Part shown: positions 45,648 through 55,269 of the stretch, one piece after another
How the letters are laid out: each line of letters begins with the position of its first letter
How positions within the stretch are numbered: position 1 is the stretch's first letter
Source of the DNA: an uncultured Lachnospiraceae bacterium
GTDB taxonomy: Bacteria; Bacillota; Clostridia; Lachnospirales; Lachnospiraceae
NCBI GenBank assembly: GCA_947628225.1
Contig: CANQYY010000007.1
Location: 52,779 to 116,778 of the forward strand
Reading direction: 5' to 3'
DNA: 64,000 nucleotides
Notes under the pieces: generated by a model
The model's database searches: none
The model's input: the letters and a program-made list of their open reading frames with translations, nothing else
What the model was told of the DNA's origin: nothing
Translations under genes and position numbers: made by a program

Positions 45648-46723
45648 GAGGAAAAAAGTTTTTATGTTTGTGCATTGCCTGTACCTTGCTTGCAGGACTT
45701 CTAACGGGCTGTAAAGATTCTCAGGCGGGTAAGGATACGGCTGCCGGAAAGTTAAATATTTATAACTGGGGCGAATATTTTGATCCGGATGCCCTGAAGC
45801 AATTTGAAGAAGAAACCGGGATAGAAGTGACCTATGACGAATATGAAACGAACGAGGTTATGTACCCGATAATTTCAAAGGGGGCGGCGGATTATGATTT
45901 AGTATGCCCGTCCGATTATATGATTGAGCGGATGATACAGGAAAATCTGCTGGAGAAGGTCAACTGGGATAATGTTCCAAACCGGAAGTATATCGATAAG
46001 GAGTACTGGAATTTTGCAAGCGCCTTTGATAAGGGGAATCAATATGCCGTGCCGCATTTGTGGGGCACCGTCGGTATTTTATATAATAAAACCATGGTAG
46101 AGGGAAAGATTGACAGTTGGAATGTGCTCTGGGATAAGAAATATCAGGATAATATTTTAATGCAGAAAAGTGTGAGGGATGCTTTTGGCATTACGCTGAA
46201 GGCGCTGGGATATTCGTTGAATTCGACAAAGGAAGAGGAGATAGAGAAGGCAAAGCAAAAACTTTTGGAGCAGAAAAAATCCGGTGTTGTACAGGCTTAT
46301 GTGGTAGACGAAGTCCGGGATAAAATGATTGCAGGAGAAGCGGCTATCGGCGTTATTTACTCCGGCGAGGCGCTGACCTGCCAGCAGAATAATCCGGATC
46401 TGGAGTATGTGATTCCCAAAGAGGGAACGAATCTTTGGATGGATTGCTGGGTTATTCCAAAGGGGGCAAAGAACAAAGAAAATGCAGAGAAATTTTTAAA
46501 TTTTCTCTGCCAGCCCGAGATTATGAAAAAGAATTTTGACTATATTACCTACTCTATCCCAAGTTCGGCGGGGCGTGACCTGATTGAGGAAGAGGAGTAC
46601 CGGACAAGTCCGATTGCCTTTCCGGACATGGATTCGCTGCCGAACTGTGAAGTGTTCCGCTATCTGGGAAGCGATGTGGATAAGATATACAACGATAAGT
46701 GGAAAGAACTGATGGCTCAGTAA
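45644..46723 (+). CDS. potD: Polyamine-binding lipoprotein
   Basis: The 359-residue substrate-binding protein has a lipoprotein signal ('LLAGLLTGC') and the PotD pattern 'LNIYNWGEYFDPDALKQFEE', 'DYDLVCPSDYMIERM' and 'LWMDCWVIPKGA', whose acidic and aromatic residues line the spermidine or putrescine site. It starts with an ATGA overlap with potC. It is the last gene of potABCD; no clear terminator is seen before the convergent next gene. Confidence 0.97.
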   Translation: MRGKKFLCLCIACTLLAGLLTGCKDSQAGKDTAAGKLNIYNWGEYFDPDALKQFEEETGIEVTYDEYETNEVMYPIISKGAADYDLVCPSDYMIERMIQENLLEKVNWDNVPNRKYIDKEYWNFASAFDKGNQYAVPHLWGTVGILYNKTMVEGKIDSWNVLWDKKYQDNILMQKSVRDAFGITLKALGYSLNSTKEEEIEKAKQKLLEQKKSGVVQAYVVDEVRDKMIAGEAAIGVIYSGEALTCQQNNPDLEYVIPKEGTNLWMDCWVIPKGAKNKENAEKFLNFLCQPEIMKKNFDYITYSIPSSAGRDLIEEEEYRTSPIAFPDMDSLPNCEVFRYLGSDVDKIYNDKWKELMAQ

Positions 46724-46747
46724 ATCCTTTTATTAAATCAATCCTCT

Positions 46748-47281
46748 TTATGCGCCAATATCCAGATTTTTTCCTGCGGACATTAAATAATCCAAATTCG
46801 CCTGATGTTTGGCGTAGGGGTTTTTATTTGCCTCTCCCCCTCGGAATGTGCGAATCTGTGTATGCGTTGTCCCGCCGGACACATATACTCTGCCGCATTC
46901 CGGACAGACTGCGGTATGAAGGGTAATGGAGGCGGAAACCAACTGTTTATTTTCTTTGCTTCCCTCGGCGATAGCATTCGCCATATGTTCCCGTTCATGT
47001 CCCATAACAGCCGCTGCGGCGTTCTGGGGGCTGATGTGGGTCGGCGTTTTGTACGAAACGTTTTCATTGGAGCCGTCCACATATTTTCGGTTTTTACAGG
47101 TCTGGCATTCTTCCGTTTTTACCCCGTTTAAGGAGGCGCTATCCTTTGCGCCGTCTATGGTTCCCTGAGCGGCGCCGTCGGTCCCTCTGGTAACCGCGCG
47201 GGCAGGGGAAACCCCTCTGACCGGGGAAGCATTATAAATTGGAAAAAAGGTCTGTATGCCGGACACACCGAATATACCCAT
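46748..47281 (-). CDS. SprA-like putative metalloprotease with HExxH motif
   Basis: The 177-residue protein contains 'CQTCKNRKYVDGS', 'HISP', 'GHEREHMANA' (a zinc-protease HExxH motif) and 'CPECGRVYVSGGTT'. This combination matches the SprA-related or CatA-type putative metalloprotease family, whose role is unknown. The two CxxC pairs suggest a structural zinc as well. No signal peptide is obvious. The start is ATG at 47279-47281, with AAGGAGGAG upstream. It has its own promoter. Confidence 0.75.
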   Translation of the reverse strand: MGIFGVSGIQTFFPIYNASPVRGVSPARAVTRGTDGAAQGTIDGAKDSASLNGVKTEECQTCKNRKYVDGSNENVSYKTPTHISPQNAAAAVMGHEREHMANAIAEGSKENKQLVSASITLHTAVCPECGRVYVSGGTTHTQIRTFRGGEANKNPYAKHQANLDYLMSAGKNLDIGA

Positions 47282-47331
47282 AAGAACTCCTCCTTTCCGC
47301 ACCAAATAAACCACAAGTTTTCTCTATCATT

Positions 47332-47359
47332 ATTATACCGCCTTTTTCTAAAAAAGCAA
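47332..47359 (-). promoter_or_regulatory. Promoter of the SprA-like gene
   Basis: On the minus strand: TTGCTT (complement of 47354-47359), a 16-base spacer and TATAAT (complement of 47332-47337). Confidence 0.7.
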
Positions 47360-47369
47360 GAAAAGTTTA

Positions 47370-49544
47370 TCAGGATAAAACATAGTCCTGCAATAGATCA
47401 ATACTGGTCCGGTACAGGATGTCGTTGGCGGAGGTGCCCAGATATAGCATATAGGTTCCGGATTTTGCGATAAAACATTTTTTCTCTGTCGAATATACGG
47501 CAAAATCCTTCTGGGTCAGAATCAGGGCAACCTCTTTTTTTTCTGTTGTGCTAAGAGAAACCTTTTCAAATGTCTTCAGAGCCATCTTTGGCTGTCCTTC
47601 TTCCAAAATTCCCACATAGAGCTGCAGAGTTTCCCTGCCGTCGTATTTTCCGGTGTTTTGTATCTCACAGGAAAGAGTAAGCTGAAATTCACCGATATGG
47701 CCCATGTTACGGACAACAACATGGTAGTTAGAGCAGGAAAAAGTGGTGTAGGAAAGCCCATATCCAAACGGAAAGAGAACCGGAACCTCCTTGCTTGTAT
47801 AATAGCGGTAGCCCACCATTAATTTTTCAGAATAGGTAACATGGCGATGCCCATCCTTTCCCATTTCTCCCGGATAGGAATGGTAGACCGAGGTTGGGGT
47901 ATCCTCCAGCCGGAGAGGATAGGTTTCCGGGAGCTTGCCGGAAGGATTGATTTCCCCAAATAATACTCTCGCTAACGCATAGCCGCCATTCATACCGCAA
48001 TAGCTGGTTTGGATAAGGGAATGTACGCGGTCGATCCACGGCATCTCTACCGGACTGCCGTTTATCAGGACAACGGTAAGGCGGTCGGTGGCATCCGCTA
48101 ACGCCGAGATCACATCATCCTGACCGTAAGGGAGCTTCATATCCGGACGGTCTGCGCCCTCGACATCCAGCGAGTGATTAAGACCGCCGATAAAAATCAC
48201 TTCGTCATAATCGGGTACCGCCTCCAGTACCTCCTCCAAATATTGTTTCCTTTTTGGCAGGATTTCCTCCTCCCATTGCTTTTTATCCATTTTCCCCTTA
48301 TCGCGGATTTCCAAGGTGCCCGCCAGATTTTCCCCTTTGATGTCGCCTTCATTGTCTACATAATAGCCGGGCATCCATTGGCATTCCGTATTTCCCCCTG
48401 TTACCATGCAGATACCTAAGAGTGGGGAAATTTCGTAAAGAGCCTTGATTTCAGCGCTGCCGCCTCCATTGGCGTGAGTGCGGGTGGCGTTATCGCCGAC
48501 AACAAGAATCCTTTTTGGCGTTTTGGAATCTATTTCCGGATTTAACGGGAGATGCTGTTTTTCATTTTTCAGCAGGACAATGCCCTCCTCTGCAATCCGG
48601 TTAAGAATCCGGTGGTGCGAATGGGTATTAAAACTTCCCGGATTTCTTCCCGGGTTCCCGATGCGGATTTTTTCCATCAGATTTAAAATGCGGCTTACCT
48701 TTTCGTCGATAACCGATTCCGGGATCTCGCCGTTTTTTACTTTTTCATAAAGAGGGTCTGCCATTTTATAGTTATCAAAATCCGGAGTGACAGACATTTC
48801 CAGATCAATGCCGTGCAGAGCGGCTTCCTCTGTATCATGGACGGCGCCCCAGTCCGAGATAACGACGCCGTCATAATGCCATTGCTCTCTTAAAATATCC
48901 TGGAGCAGTTTTTTGCTCTCACAGCAATAGCTTCCGTCATAGCGGTTATAGGCGCCCATGATAGAAAGGCTTCTGCCCTCAGTAAGTGCAGCGTAAAAAG
49001 CGGAAAGATACAGTTCATGCAAGGTTTTCTCCTCTACTTCTACTTCTACTGTCGTGCGGTCAAATTCCTGATTGTTCAGGGCAAAGTGCTTGACGCAGGC
49101 GGCGACATCATTATCCTGTATTCCCTGAATAAGAGAAACGGCAAGGCGTCCGGTAAGTACCGGGTCTTCACTAAAATATTCAAAGTTTCTTCCGCACAGG
49201 GGCGTTCGCTTGATATTGATACCGGGCGCTAAAATAATATCCTTGCCCCTGCCTCTTGCCTCGTTGCCGAGAACCTGTCCAAAGTAATAGGCAAGCTCCG
49301 GATTCCAGGTAGAGGCAAGACAGGTATTGCCGGGCAGATAGGAAACAGAATCGCCGGCAAGGCCGGTGGGAATCCATTTGTCGTTTTCAAATTCCTGCCT
49401 GACGCCGTTTGGGCCATCCGACATGCGAAGGGCGGGAATCCCCAGCCGTTCGACTCCTCCATTGCAAAACAGGCCGGCGGCATGTATTATTTTTATTTTT
49501 TCTTCCAGTGTCATCTCATTAAGTTTTGAAGTGAAATTTTCCAT
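47370..49544 (-). CDS. GH3 beta-glucosidase-type enzyme, cytosolic
   Basis: The 724-residue protein has the GH3 N-terminal barrel ('RLGIPALRMSDGPNGVR', 'APGINIKRTPLCGRNFEYFSEDP', 'VKHFALNNQE', nucleophile Asp231 in 'VISDWGA'), the second alpha/beta domain and a C-terminal fibronectin-III-like domain. No signal peptide is present, so it cleaves imported beta-linked oligosaccharides or glycosides. The start is ATG at 49542-49544 with GGAGG (complement of 49550-49554). Substrate (cellobiose, gentiobiose, xyloside) cannot be fixed from sequence. Confidence 0.95.
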   Translation of the reverse strand: MENFTSKLNEMTLEEKIKIIHAAGLFCNGGVERLGIPALRMSDGPNGVRQEFENDKWIPTGLAGDSVSYLPGNTCLASTWNPELAYYFGQVLGNEARGRGKDIILAPGINIKRTPLCGRNFEYFSEDPVLTGRLAVSLIQGIQDNDVAACVKHFALNNQEFDRTTVEVEVEEKTLHELYLSAFYAALTEGRSLSIMGAYNRYDGSYCCESKKLLQDILREQWHYDGVVISDWGAVHDTEEAALHGIDLEMSVTPDFDNYKMADPLYEKVKNGEIPESVIDEKVSRILNLMEKIRIGNPGRNPGSFNTHSHHRILNRIAEEGIVLLKNEKQHLPLNPEIDSKTPKRILVVGDNATRTHANGGGSAEIKALYEISPLLGICMVTGGNTECQWMPGYYVDNEGDIKGENLAGTLEIRDKGKMDKKQWEEEILPKRKQYLEEVLEAVPDYDEVIFIGGLNHSLDVEGADRPDMKLPYGQDDVISALADATDRLTVVLINGSPVEMPWIDRVHSLIQTSYCGMNGGYALARVLFGEINPSGKLPETYPLRLEDTPTSVYHSYPGEMGKDGHRHVTYSEKLMVGYRYYTSKEVPVLFPFGYGLSYTTFSCSNYHVVVRNMGHIGEFQLTLSCEIQNTGKYDGRETLQLYVGILEEGQPKMALKTFEKVSLSTTEKKEVALILTQKDFAVYSTEKKCFIAKSGTYMLYLGTSANDILYRTSIDLLQDYVLS

Positions 49545-49617
49545 AGTTTCCTCCATTCTGAAACATTCGCTAATTTTATCATATCACAAAATGAAGGAAA
49601 CAGGAAGTTGGAATTTC

Positions 49618-49646
49618 TTGCACAGCCTTTTTATTTGCGGTATAAT
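49618..49646 (+). promoter_or_regulatory. Promoter of tex
   Basis: TTGCAC (49618-49623), a 17-base spacer and a perfect TATAAT (49641-49646). Confidence 0.85.
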
Positions 49647-49720
49647 AATTTCCGGTAGCGTTCCGCAAAGGCGCAGGGGACGCAGGAGGAACAGAAGTAA
49701 GATCAGAAATGGAGATTTGT

Positions 49721-51862
49721 ATGGACATCTGTAAAAAAATAGCGGAGGAATTAAAAATAAAAACGTGGCAGGTGGAGGCAGTTGTAAAGCTGATGGATGA
49801 GGGCTGTACGATTCCCTTTATTGCCCGTTACCGGAAAGAGCAGCATGGCACGTTAAACGATGAACAGTTGAGAAGCTTAGAAGAACGCCTGACATATCTG
49901 CGAAACCTTGAGGAGAGAAAGACGACGGTGCTTGCCGGGATTGAGGAGCAGGGAAAACTGACGGAGGAGTTAAAAGCGCAGATTCTGGCTGCTGAAACTC
50001 AGGTTATGGTCGAGGATTTATACCGTCCCTACCGGCAAAAGAGGCGTACCCGCGCCACAGTGGCAAAGGAGAAGGGCTTAGAGGGACTGGCCGATATTAT
50101 GCTGCTCCAAATGACCCAAAAGCCGCTGGAGGAAGAGGCTGCCGCCTATCTGGATGAGGAAAAGGGAGTGGCGACAGTGGAGGAAGCCCTTCAGGGCGCC
50201 ATGGATATTGCGGCGGAGGCGATTGCCGACGAGGCAGATTACCGCATGGCTATCCGAAAGACGACGATGGCGCAGGGGACCTTGGTTTCTGCGGCGAAGG
50301 ATGAGAATGTAAAATCCGTGTATGAAAACTATTATAAGTTTGAGAGCGCATTGACTAAGATTTCCGGTTATCAGATGCTGGCAATTAACCGGGGGGAGAA
50401 AGAAAAAATATTAACAGTAAAAATAAATGCTCCGGAGGAGGATATTTTACGCTATCTGGAGAAAAAGGTTGTGATCCGGGAAAACGCCAATACGCAGGGG
50501 CGCCTTCTTGCCACGATCGAGGACAGCTACAGGCGGCTGATCGCCCCGGCGATAGAAAGAGAGATCCGAAACGAGCTGACGGAGCGGGCGGAAGAGGGAG
50601 CAATCCGCGTATTCGGCAAAAATCTGGAGCAGCTTTTGATGCAGCCGCCCATAGCGGGAAAGGTTGTTCTGGGATGGGATCCTGCCTTCCGCACCGGCTG
50701 TAAGCTGGCTGTTGTGGATGAAACCGGCAAGGTATTGGATACGGTTGTGGTTTATCCGACGGAGCCGCAGAAAAAGGTTGCCGAAACCAAGCGGATAGTA
50801 AAGGGGTTGATTGACAAATATCATGTCAGCCTTATTTCCGTGGGGAATGGGACGGCATCCCGGGAATCGGAGCTGGTTATCGTGGATATGCTAAAGGAAA
50901 TGAACCGGCCGGTTCAATATATTATTGTAAACGAAGCGGGAGCTTCTGTTTATTCTGCCAGTAAGCTGGCGGCAGAGGAATTTCCTACCTTTGATGTGGG
51001 ACAGAGAAGCGCGGTATCCATAGCCAGACGGCTTCAGGATCCTCTTGCAGAGTTGGTAAAAATTGAACCCAAAAGTATTGGGGTGGGACAGTATCAGCAT
51101 GATATGAACCAGAAAAAATTGGGGGAAGCTCTGGGGAAAGTAGTAGAGGATTGCGTCAATAATGTCGGCGTAGATTTAAATACTGCTTCAGCGTCTTTAC
51201 TGGAGTATGTGTCGGGGATTTCCAAAAGCACTGCCAAAAATATTGTCACATACCGGGAAGAAAACGGGCGCTTCACCAACCGCAGCCAACTGTTAAAGGT
51301 AGCAAAGCTCGGGCCAAAGGCATATGAGCAGTGTGCGGGATTTATGCGGATAAGCGAGGGGGAAAATCCTCTGGATGCTACCAGCGTGCACCCGGAATCC
51401 TATGAGGCGGCGGAAGGACTGCTTAAAAGCCTCGGGTGTAAAAAGGAGGATATCCGGGGCGGCCTGACCGGGCTCTCCCTGATGGTAAAGGATAAAGAGA
51501 GGCTGGCGCAAAAACTTGGGATCGGTGAAATTACGCTGGAGGATATTATAAAAGAACTGGAAAAACCGGGACGGGATCCCAGAGAGGAAATGCCGAAACC
51601 GATTCTCCGCACGGATGTTTTGGAAATGAAGGATTTAAAGGAAGGAATGATTTTAAAAGGAACCGTCCGGAATGTAATTGACTTTGGCGCTTTTGTAGAT
51701 ATCGGCGTCCATCAGGACGGACTGGTGCATATTTCAAAATTAACAGATAAAAAATTTGTCAAACATCCGCTGGATGTAGTCAGCGTAGGAGATATAGTAG
51801 AAGTAAAGGTCCTCAGTGTGGACCAGCAGAAAAAAAGGATTCAGTTGTCCATGATTCTTTAG
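49721..51862 (+). CDS. tex: RNA-binding transcription accessory protein Tex
   Basis: The 713-residue protein has the Tex layout: N-terminal helical domain ('EGCTIPFIARYRKEQ', 'VEDLYRPYRQKRRTRATVA'), a YqgF-like RNase H fold ('LGWDPAFRTGCKLAVVDE'), helix-hairpin-helix motifs ('DLNTASASLLEYVSGIS') and a C-terminal S1 RNA-binding domain ('GMILKGTVRNVIDFGAFVDI'). Tex rescues or modulates stalled transcription and ribosomes. ATG 49721 is preferred, with GGAG seven bases ahead. Confidence 0.96.
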   Translation: MDICKKIAEELKIKTWQVEAVVKLMDEGCTIPFIARYRKEQHGTLNDEQLRSLEERLTYLRNLEERKTTVLAGIEEQGKLTEELKAQILAAETQVMVEDLYRPYRQKRRTRATVAKEKGLEGLADIMLLQMTQKPLEEEAAAYLDEEKGVATVEEALQGAMDIAAEAIADEADYRMAIRKTTMAQGTLVSAAKDENVKSVYENYYKFESALTKISGYQMLAINRGEKEKILTVKINAPEEDILRYLEKKVVIRENANTQGRLLATIEDSYRRLIAPAIEREIRNELTERAEEGAIRVFGKNLEQLLMQPPIAGKVVLGWDPAFRTGCKLAVVDETGKVLDTVVVYPTEPQKKVAETKRIVKGLIDKYHVSLISVGNGTASRESELVIVDMLKEMNRPVQYIIVNEAGASVYSASKLAAEEFPTFDVGQRSAVSIARRLQDPLAELVKIEPKSIGVGQYQHDMNQKKLGEALGKVVEDCVNNVGVDLNTASASLLEYVSGISKSTAKNIVTYREENGRFTNRSQLLKVAKLGPKAYEQCAGFMRISEGENPLDATSVHPESYEAAEGLLKSLGCKKEDIRGGLTGLSLMVKDKERLAQKLGIGEITLEDIIKELEKPGRDPREEMPKPILRTDVLEMKDLKEGMILKGTVRNVIDFGAFVDIGVHQDGLVHISKLTDKKFVKHPLDVVSVGDIVEVKVLSVDQQKKRIQLSMIL

Positions 51863-51878
51863 TGAAAGGGATGATAGT

Positions 51879-52991
51879 GTGAAACAGAAAAAAATAGTAG
51901 CAATGTTTTTGGCAGTTACCCTTATTTTTAGCGGATGCGGGGAGCAAAAAACAGAGGAAAACAAGGCAACGCCCCTTCCGACAGGAGCGGCGAAGTACCG
52001 GGAGGTTGATTTTTACAGAATCACCGAGGAGGAGCTGGTGGAATACAACGGGGAGCCGAAGACCCGTTTTTTACAGCGCGATATGACCGGAAGGCCGGCT
52101 CTCTATGTGCTGGAAGCCGGGCGGGACGATACCGAAAAAAAATACGGGCAGATATTGGAATATGCGCTGACAGGCAAGGGCGAATGGGAGATGAAGGTAA
52201 TCTGCTCCAAGTCGCTGACAAAGAGAATCAAAAACGAGGAAAATGCCGGTATCAGTATGAAATATATTGTCCGGGGAGATGACGGCAACCTGTATGGGCT
52301 GCTTCAGTTCAGGGAACAGACCGATAACGGCTCGGAGCGGTATCGGTTTTCCGTCTTTAAATTTAATGAGGAAAAGGACAGCCTGGAGGAAACGAGGCTG
52401 CAGTTTACCGGAGAGGACGGCAGAACCTCCGAATATACCACATCCAATACTATATCAAATTTCCGGGTATTGGAGGACGGGACGCCGGTGCTGATGATGG
52501 ACAACTCCAGACAGCTGCATTTTGACGTAGAGAGCGGCACGATCCGGACGCAGAATAATGATGTCCCGATTGAGATGTTTGAAAAAAATATCGGTTTTGG
52601 CGAGAGTGAAATTATCTACTACTCTTCAGACAAAAAGATATTTGAGAAGCGGAATCTGGAAACGATGTCCGCCGAGGGAGATTTCGGCGAAGAGATTCCG
52701 GAGGAAAAACGGGGACGGGACTGGTATTACGACACCCACACGGAAGACTGGCAGATGTATGTCTTTAATACCTATGGGCTGTATCGTCTGGGAGAAGTAG
52801 GAAAAAAGACCGTGCTGACTCCCATAAGCGGAGAGGGTTCCTTTGAAAATATGGAAGGAACGGTAATTTACGATATGCTGGTCGATAGTAAAGAGGACGT
52901 ATATCTGCTTGTAAGCAGGGACGCCGGGCAGGAGGAAGACTCCTATGAAACGCAGGGAAAATTTGGCGTTATCCGTTATAGCCCCCGCTAG
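51879..52991 (+). CDS. Lipoprotein of unknown function, possible beta-propeller
   Basis: The 370-residue protein starts at GTG 51879 with AAAGGGA upstream. It has a lipoprotein signal ('LIFSGC') and then a soluble region of short beta-strand-like segments repeatedly using 'DG.LY.L' and 'V..DG.PV' patterns, compatible with a propeller-type sensor or binding domain. I cannot name a family. It lies 16 bases after tex and is likely in the same transcript. Convergent with the YYY-type membrane protein gene. Confidence 0.75.
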   Translation: MKQKKIVAMFLAVTLIFSGCGEQKTEENKATPLPTGAAKYREVDFYRITEEELVEYNGEPKTRFLQRDMTGRPALYVLEAGRDDTEKKYGQILEYALTGKGEWEMKVICSKSLTKRIKNEENAGISMKYIVRGDDGNLYGLLQFREQTDNGSERYRFSVFKFNEEKDSLEETRLQFTGEDGRTSEYTTSNTISNFRVLEDGTPVLMMDNSRQLHFDVESGTIRTQNNDVPIEMFEKNIGFGESEIIYYSSDKKIFEKRNLETMSAEGDFGEEIPEEKRGRDWYYDTHTEDWQMYVFNTYGLYRLGEVGKKTVLTPISGEGSFENMEGTVIYDMLVDSKEDVYLLVSRDAGQEEDSYETQGKFGVIRYSPR

Positions 52992-53001
52992 TTTGTATTT
53001 T

Positions 53002-53045
53002 GGCCTTACCGTGGCGGCAGACTACACTGCCAGCACGATAAGGCC
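53002..53045. terminator. Long hairpin between convergent genes, overlapping a stop codon
   Basis: 19-base arms at 53002-53020 (GGCCTTACCGTGGCGGCAG) and 53027-53045 pair with few mismatches. The right arm contains the last codons of the minus-strand membrane protein. T-runs are weak on both sides, so it may act in RNA stability rather than classical termination. Confidence 0.6.
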
Positions 53046-55154
53046 GTTATTTCTATATACAGGCTGATAGTTTTTCAGCATAGAGTCCAAATCGGGGATA
53101 GAATATGACATCAACTCGATATTTCCGATGACAATGTAGTCCACATTGTACTGCTCCAATAAATCTTCCCGCTGGGAAGGGTCTTCATACATAGCGCCCA
53201 CATCCGTTTCATTTTGGGTGCAATCAATCCCATGAGAAAATAGAAAACTTCCGCTTCCACAGACAATATTGCGTCCGGTCAGGGCGGCCACCGCATTATT
53301 GTGGTTAGTCGCCGTAAGGAACGTGTCGGCAGGTTTTGTCTGTTCTTCTATCCATTGCGCCAGAGAAACGTAAGATTTGTCGAACAGCTCATAGTCCGAA
53401 ACGCATTCCCGTCCCAGCGTAAGGACGGCGGCAAATACCGAAACAGCGGTAAAAAGGCAGAGGATAACGCCCCGCATCCATTTTACCCCGGCAAATAATT
53501 TTCCCGCCATTTCCCAGACAAAGTCGGCGATGGCAATGCAGAAGAAAAGATAAGAAACTAACAATAACTTATTATTGTCATAGGGGTTTGGCTGAAATAC
53601 GATAAATTCTGAAATCAGCCAGAGAAGGGAAGCGGGAAGCACAAGCCGGATCTGACGTTTTTTGCCAAACAGGAAAAGGAGTATGGCAAGAGGGAACAGA
53701 AGACCCAGATTTTTAAAATAGAACAGCAGGTAGCTGTCAGCTGCTTCCCCGTTATTTACCCAGTTAAAGATGCCGCGGACAAAATTTTCGCCCTGCGCCT
53801 GCCGGAGGGTAAAGCCAAGGAGCTGAGGCAGGGCAAGAATCAGCACGATGCCGAGGAAAAGCCCCCAGGTTGAAAGGATTTCTTTGGAAAATCCCTTTAG
53901 GCAAAAATATAAAAACAGGACGCCAAAAGCTGCGATGATCATAAGGCCGATGTAGAGGAAAACAGAGTCCTCTAACGGATTATCCGAAAGCTGCTTTATG
54001 CTGAGGGCGCTCATGCTCCCAAGAAAGACAAGAACGGCAATCAGGCGTCCCGGCAAGGGGAAACGCGCCTCTTTTTCCTTCCGGTTAGAAAGGCAAAGGG
54101 TAAGAAAACCGGCGCATAAAACTCCGAGCGCCAGAAAGGAATGGGTATGAATCAGCACAAGACCGCCTGCCAGAACACCGCTGACGGCAAAGTACATTCT
54201 TTCCTTTTGCACCATGGCTTTTATTAAAAGAATAAGGAGCGGGAAAAGAATGGCCCAGCCAAAGAGGGTGGCGCGCTGGGGGATCAGCATATCGCAGAGT
54301 ACATTGTGCCACTGGATGTTTTTCGCTGTATAATTCGTCGGCGTCTGATAAAAGGAAGTAAAAATCCGGGTAAAATTCTCACTGGAAAATCCTTTGTTGA
54401 TAAAATAGTAAAAGCCGAGCCCGCCATTAAAAAAGAACAGGGTAAAAGCTAAAAAAGCCTTTCCGCGGAACCCCTCTCCCATTTTCTGCAATAGGTATTT
54501 GGCAAGGGTGTACACGCCAAAAAACACCTGTAACAAGGCAAAAAACATAGGGAGCAGATAGGCAATCCGCAGCGAGGTCCCCCATAGATAAAGACTGGAG
54601 GATATACTATCCGAAAGGAAAGGATAAGACAGCCTGGTTCCCGGCAGGATCGAATATTCCGGAGGGAATATTTTCTGTCTGGCAATGCTGGTAATAAATC
54701 CCAGGTGCATGCTCATATCCCCAAAGGTACTCTGCCCGCAGTGAAGCGCGCTGTCCTTATAAGAAATCGTATGGTGCAGCAGTATCGCGGCAATAAAAAG
54801 AAACAGCGGAAGTAAAAGAAACAGAGCCGGGTTTTCCCGAAATACGCCAATGATATCCGGTTTTATTTTTCTCCCATTGAGAAAACTTTTATTTTTTGAA
54901 AAATAATAAAAAACAAAGACCAGAAGGATCATGGTAAAAAAGGCAAAAATATGGGCGCGTACAGAAAACTTAAAGAAAAAAGCATATAGTACCGGAAGCC
55001 ATTGCAGGGAAAAACTTCCGATCGTGCTGCCAAACAGCAGGGTAAGACATAATTTTTCTTTTTTAAAAAGCAACAGGGCAAGCAGTATGCCGAGAATCTG
55101 AAATGAAATAAAATATAAAATTCCGGCTAGATTTCCCAGTAATGAACCAAACAT
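53022..55154 (-). CDS. Large multi-pass membrane protein, YYY/GT-C-like
   Basis: The 710-residue protein has about 14-16 hydrophobic helices and a C-terminal soluble domain of about 140 residues ('WIEEQTKPADTFLTATNHNN', 'GRNIVCGSGSFLFSHGID', 'DVGAMYEDPSQREDLLEQY', 'VDYIVIGNIE'). The tail resembles the end of YYY (DUF2298-like) membrane proteins, which are suspected glycosyltransferases of the GT-C fold. 'STFGDMSMHLGFITSIA' in an early loop could be the metal or carrier site. The ATG has GGGAGG upstream. Its promoter shares its -35 with the divergent gene. Confidence 0.75.
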   Translation of the reverse strand: MFGSLLGNLAGILYFISFQILGILLALLLFKKEKLCLTLLFGSTIGSFSLQWLPVLYAFFFKFSVRAHIFAFFTMILLVFVFYYFSKNKSFLNGRKIKPDIIGVFRENPALFLLLPLFLFIAAILLHHTISYKDSALHCGQSTFGDMSMHLGFITSIARQKIFPPEYSILPGTRLSYPFLSDSISSSLYLWGTSLRIAYLLPMFFALLQVFFGVYTLAKYLLQKMGEGFRGKAFLAFTLFFFNGGLGFYYFINKGFSSENFTRIFTSFYQTPTNYTAKNIQWHNVLCDMLIPQRATLFGWAILFPLLILLIKAMVQKERMYFAVSGVLAGGLVLIHTHSFLALGVLCAGFLTLCLSNRKEKEARFPLPGRLIAVLVFLGSMSALSIKQLSDNPLEDSVFLYIGLMIIAAFGVLFLYFCLKGFSKEILSTWGLFLGIVLILALPQLLGFTLRQAQGENFVRGIFNWVNNGEAADSYLLFYFKNLGLLFPLAILLFLFGKKRQIRLVLPASLLWLISEFIVFQPNPYDNNKLLLVSYLFFCIAIADFVWEMAGKLFAGVKWMRGVILCLFTAVSVFAAVLTLGRECVSDYELFDKSYVSLAQWIEEQTKPADTFLTATNHNNAVAALTGRNIVCGSGSFLFSHGIDCTQNETDVGAMYEDPSQREDLLEQYNVDYIVIGNIELMSYSIPDLDSMLKNYQPVYRNNGLIVLAV

Positions 55155-55183
55155 AGTAACCTCCCATATTTTCTGATTCTATT

Positions 55184-55234
55184 ATTGTATAAAATATTGT
55201 TGGGGTTGTCAACAAAACCTGCTTTTGTTATACT
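55184..55234. promoter_or_regulatory. Divergent promoters sharing one -35 sequence
   Basis: Plus strand: TTGTCA (55206-55211), 17 bases, TATACT (55229-55234). Minus strand: TTGACA (complement of 55207-55212), 17 bases, TACAAT (complement of 55184-55189). Both -35 boxes lie within the palindrome GTTGTCAAC. Confidence 0.8.
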
Positions 55235-55269
55235 AATATCGAAAAATCTGAGGGGAGGAAAGGTATGGT

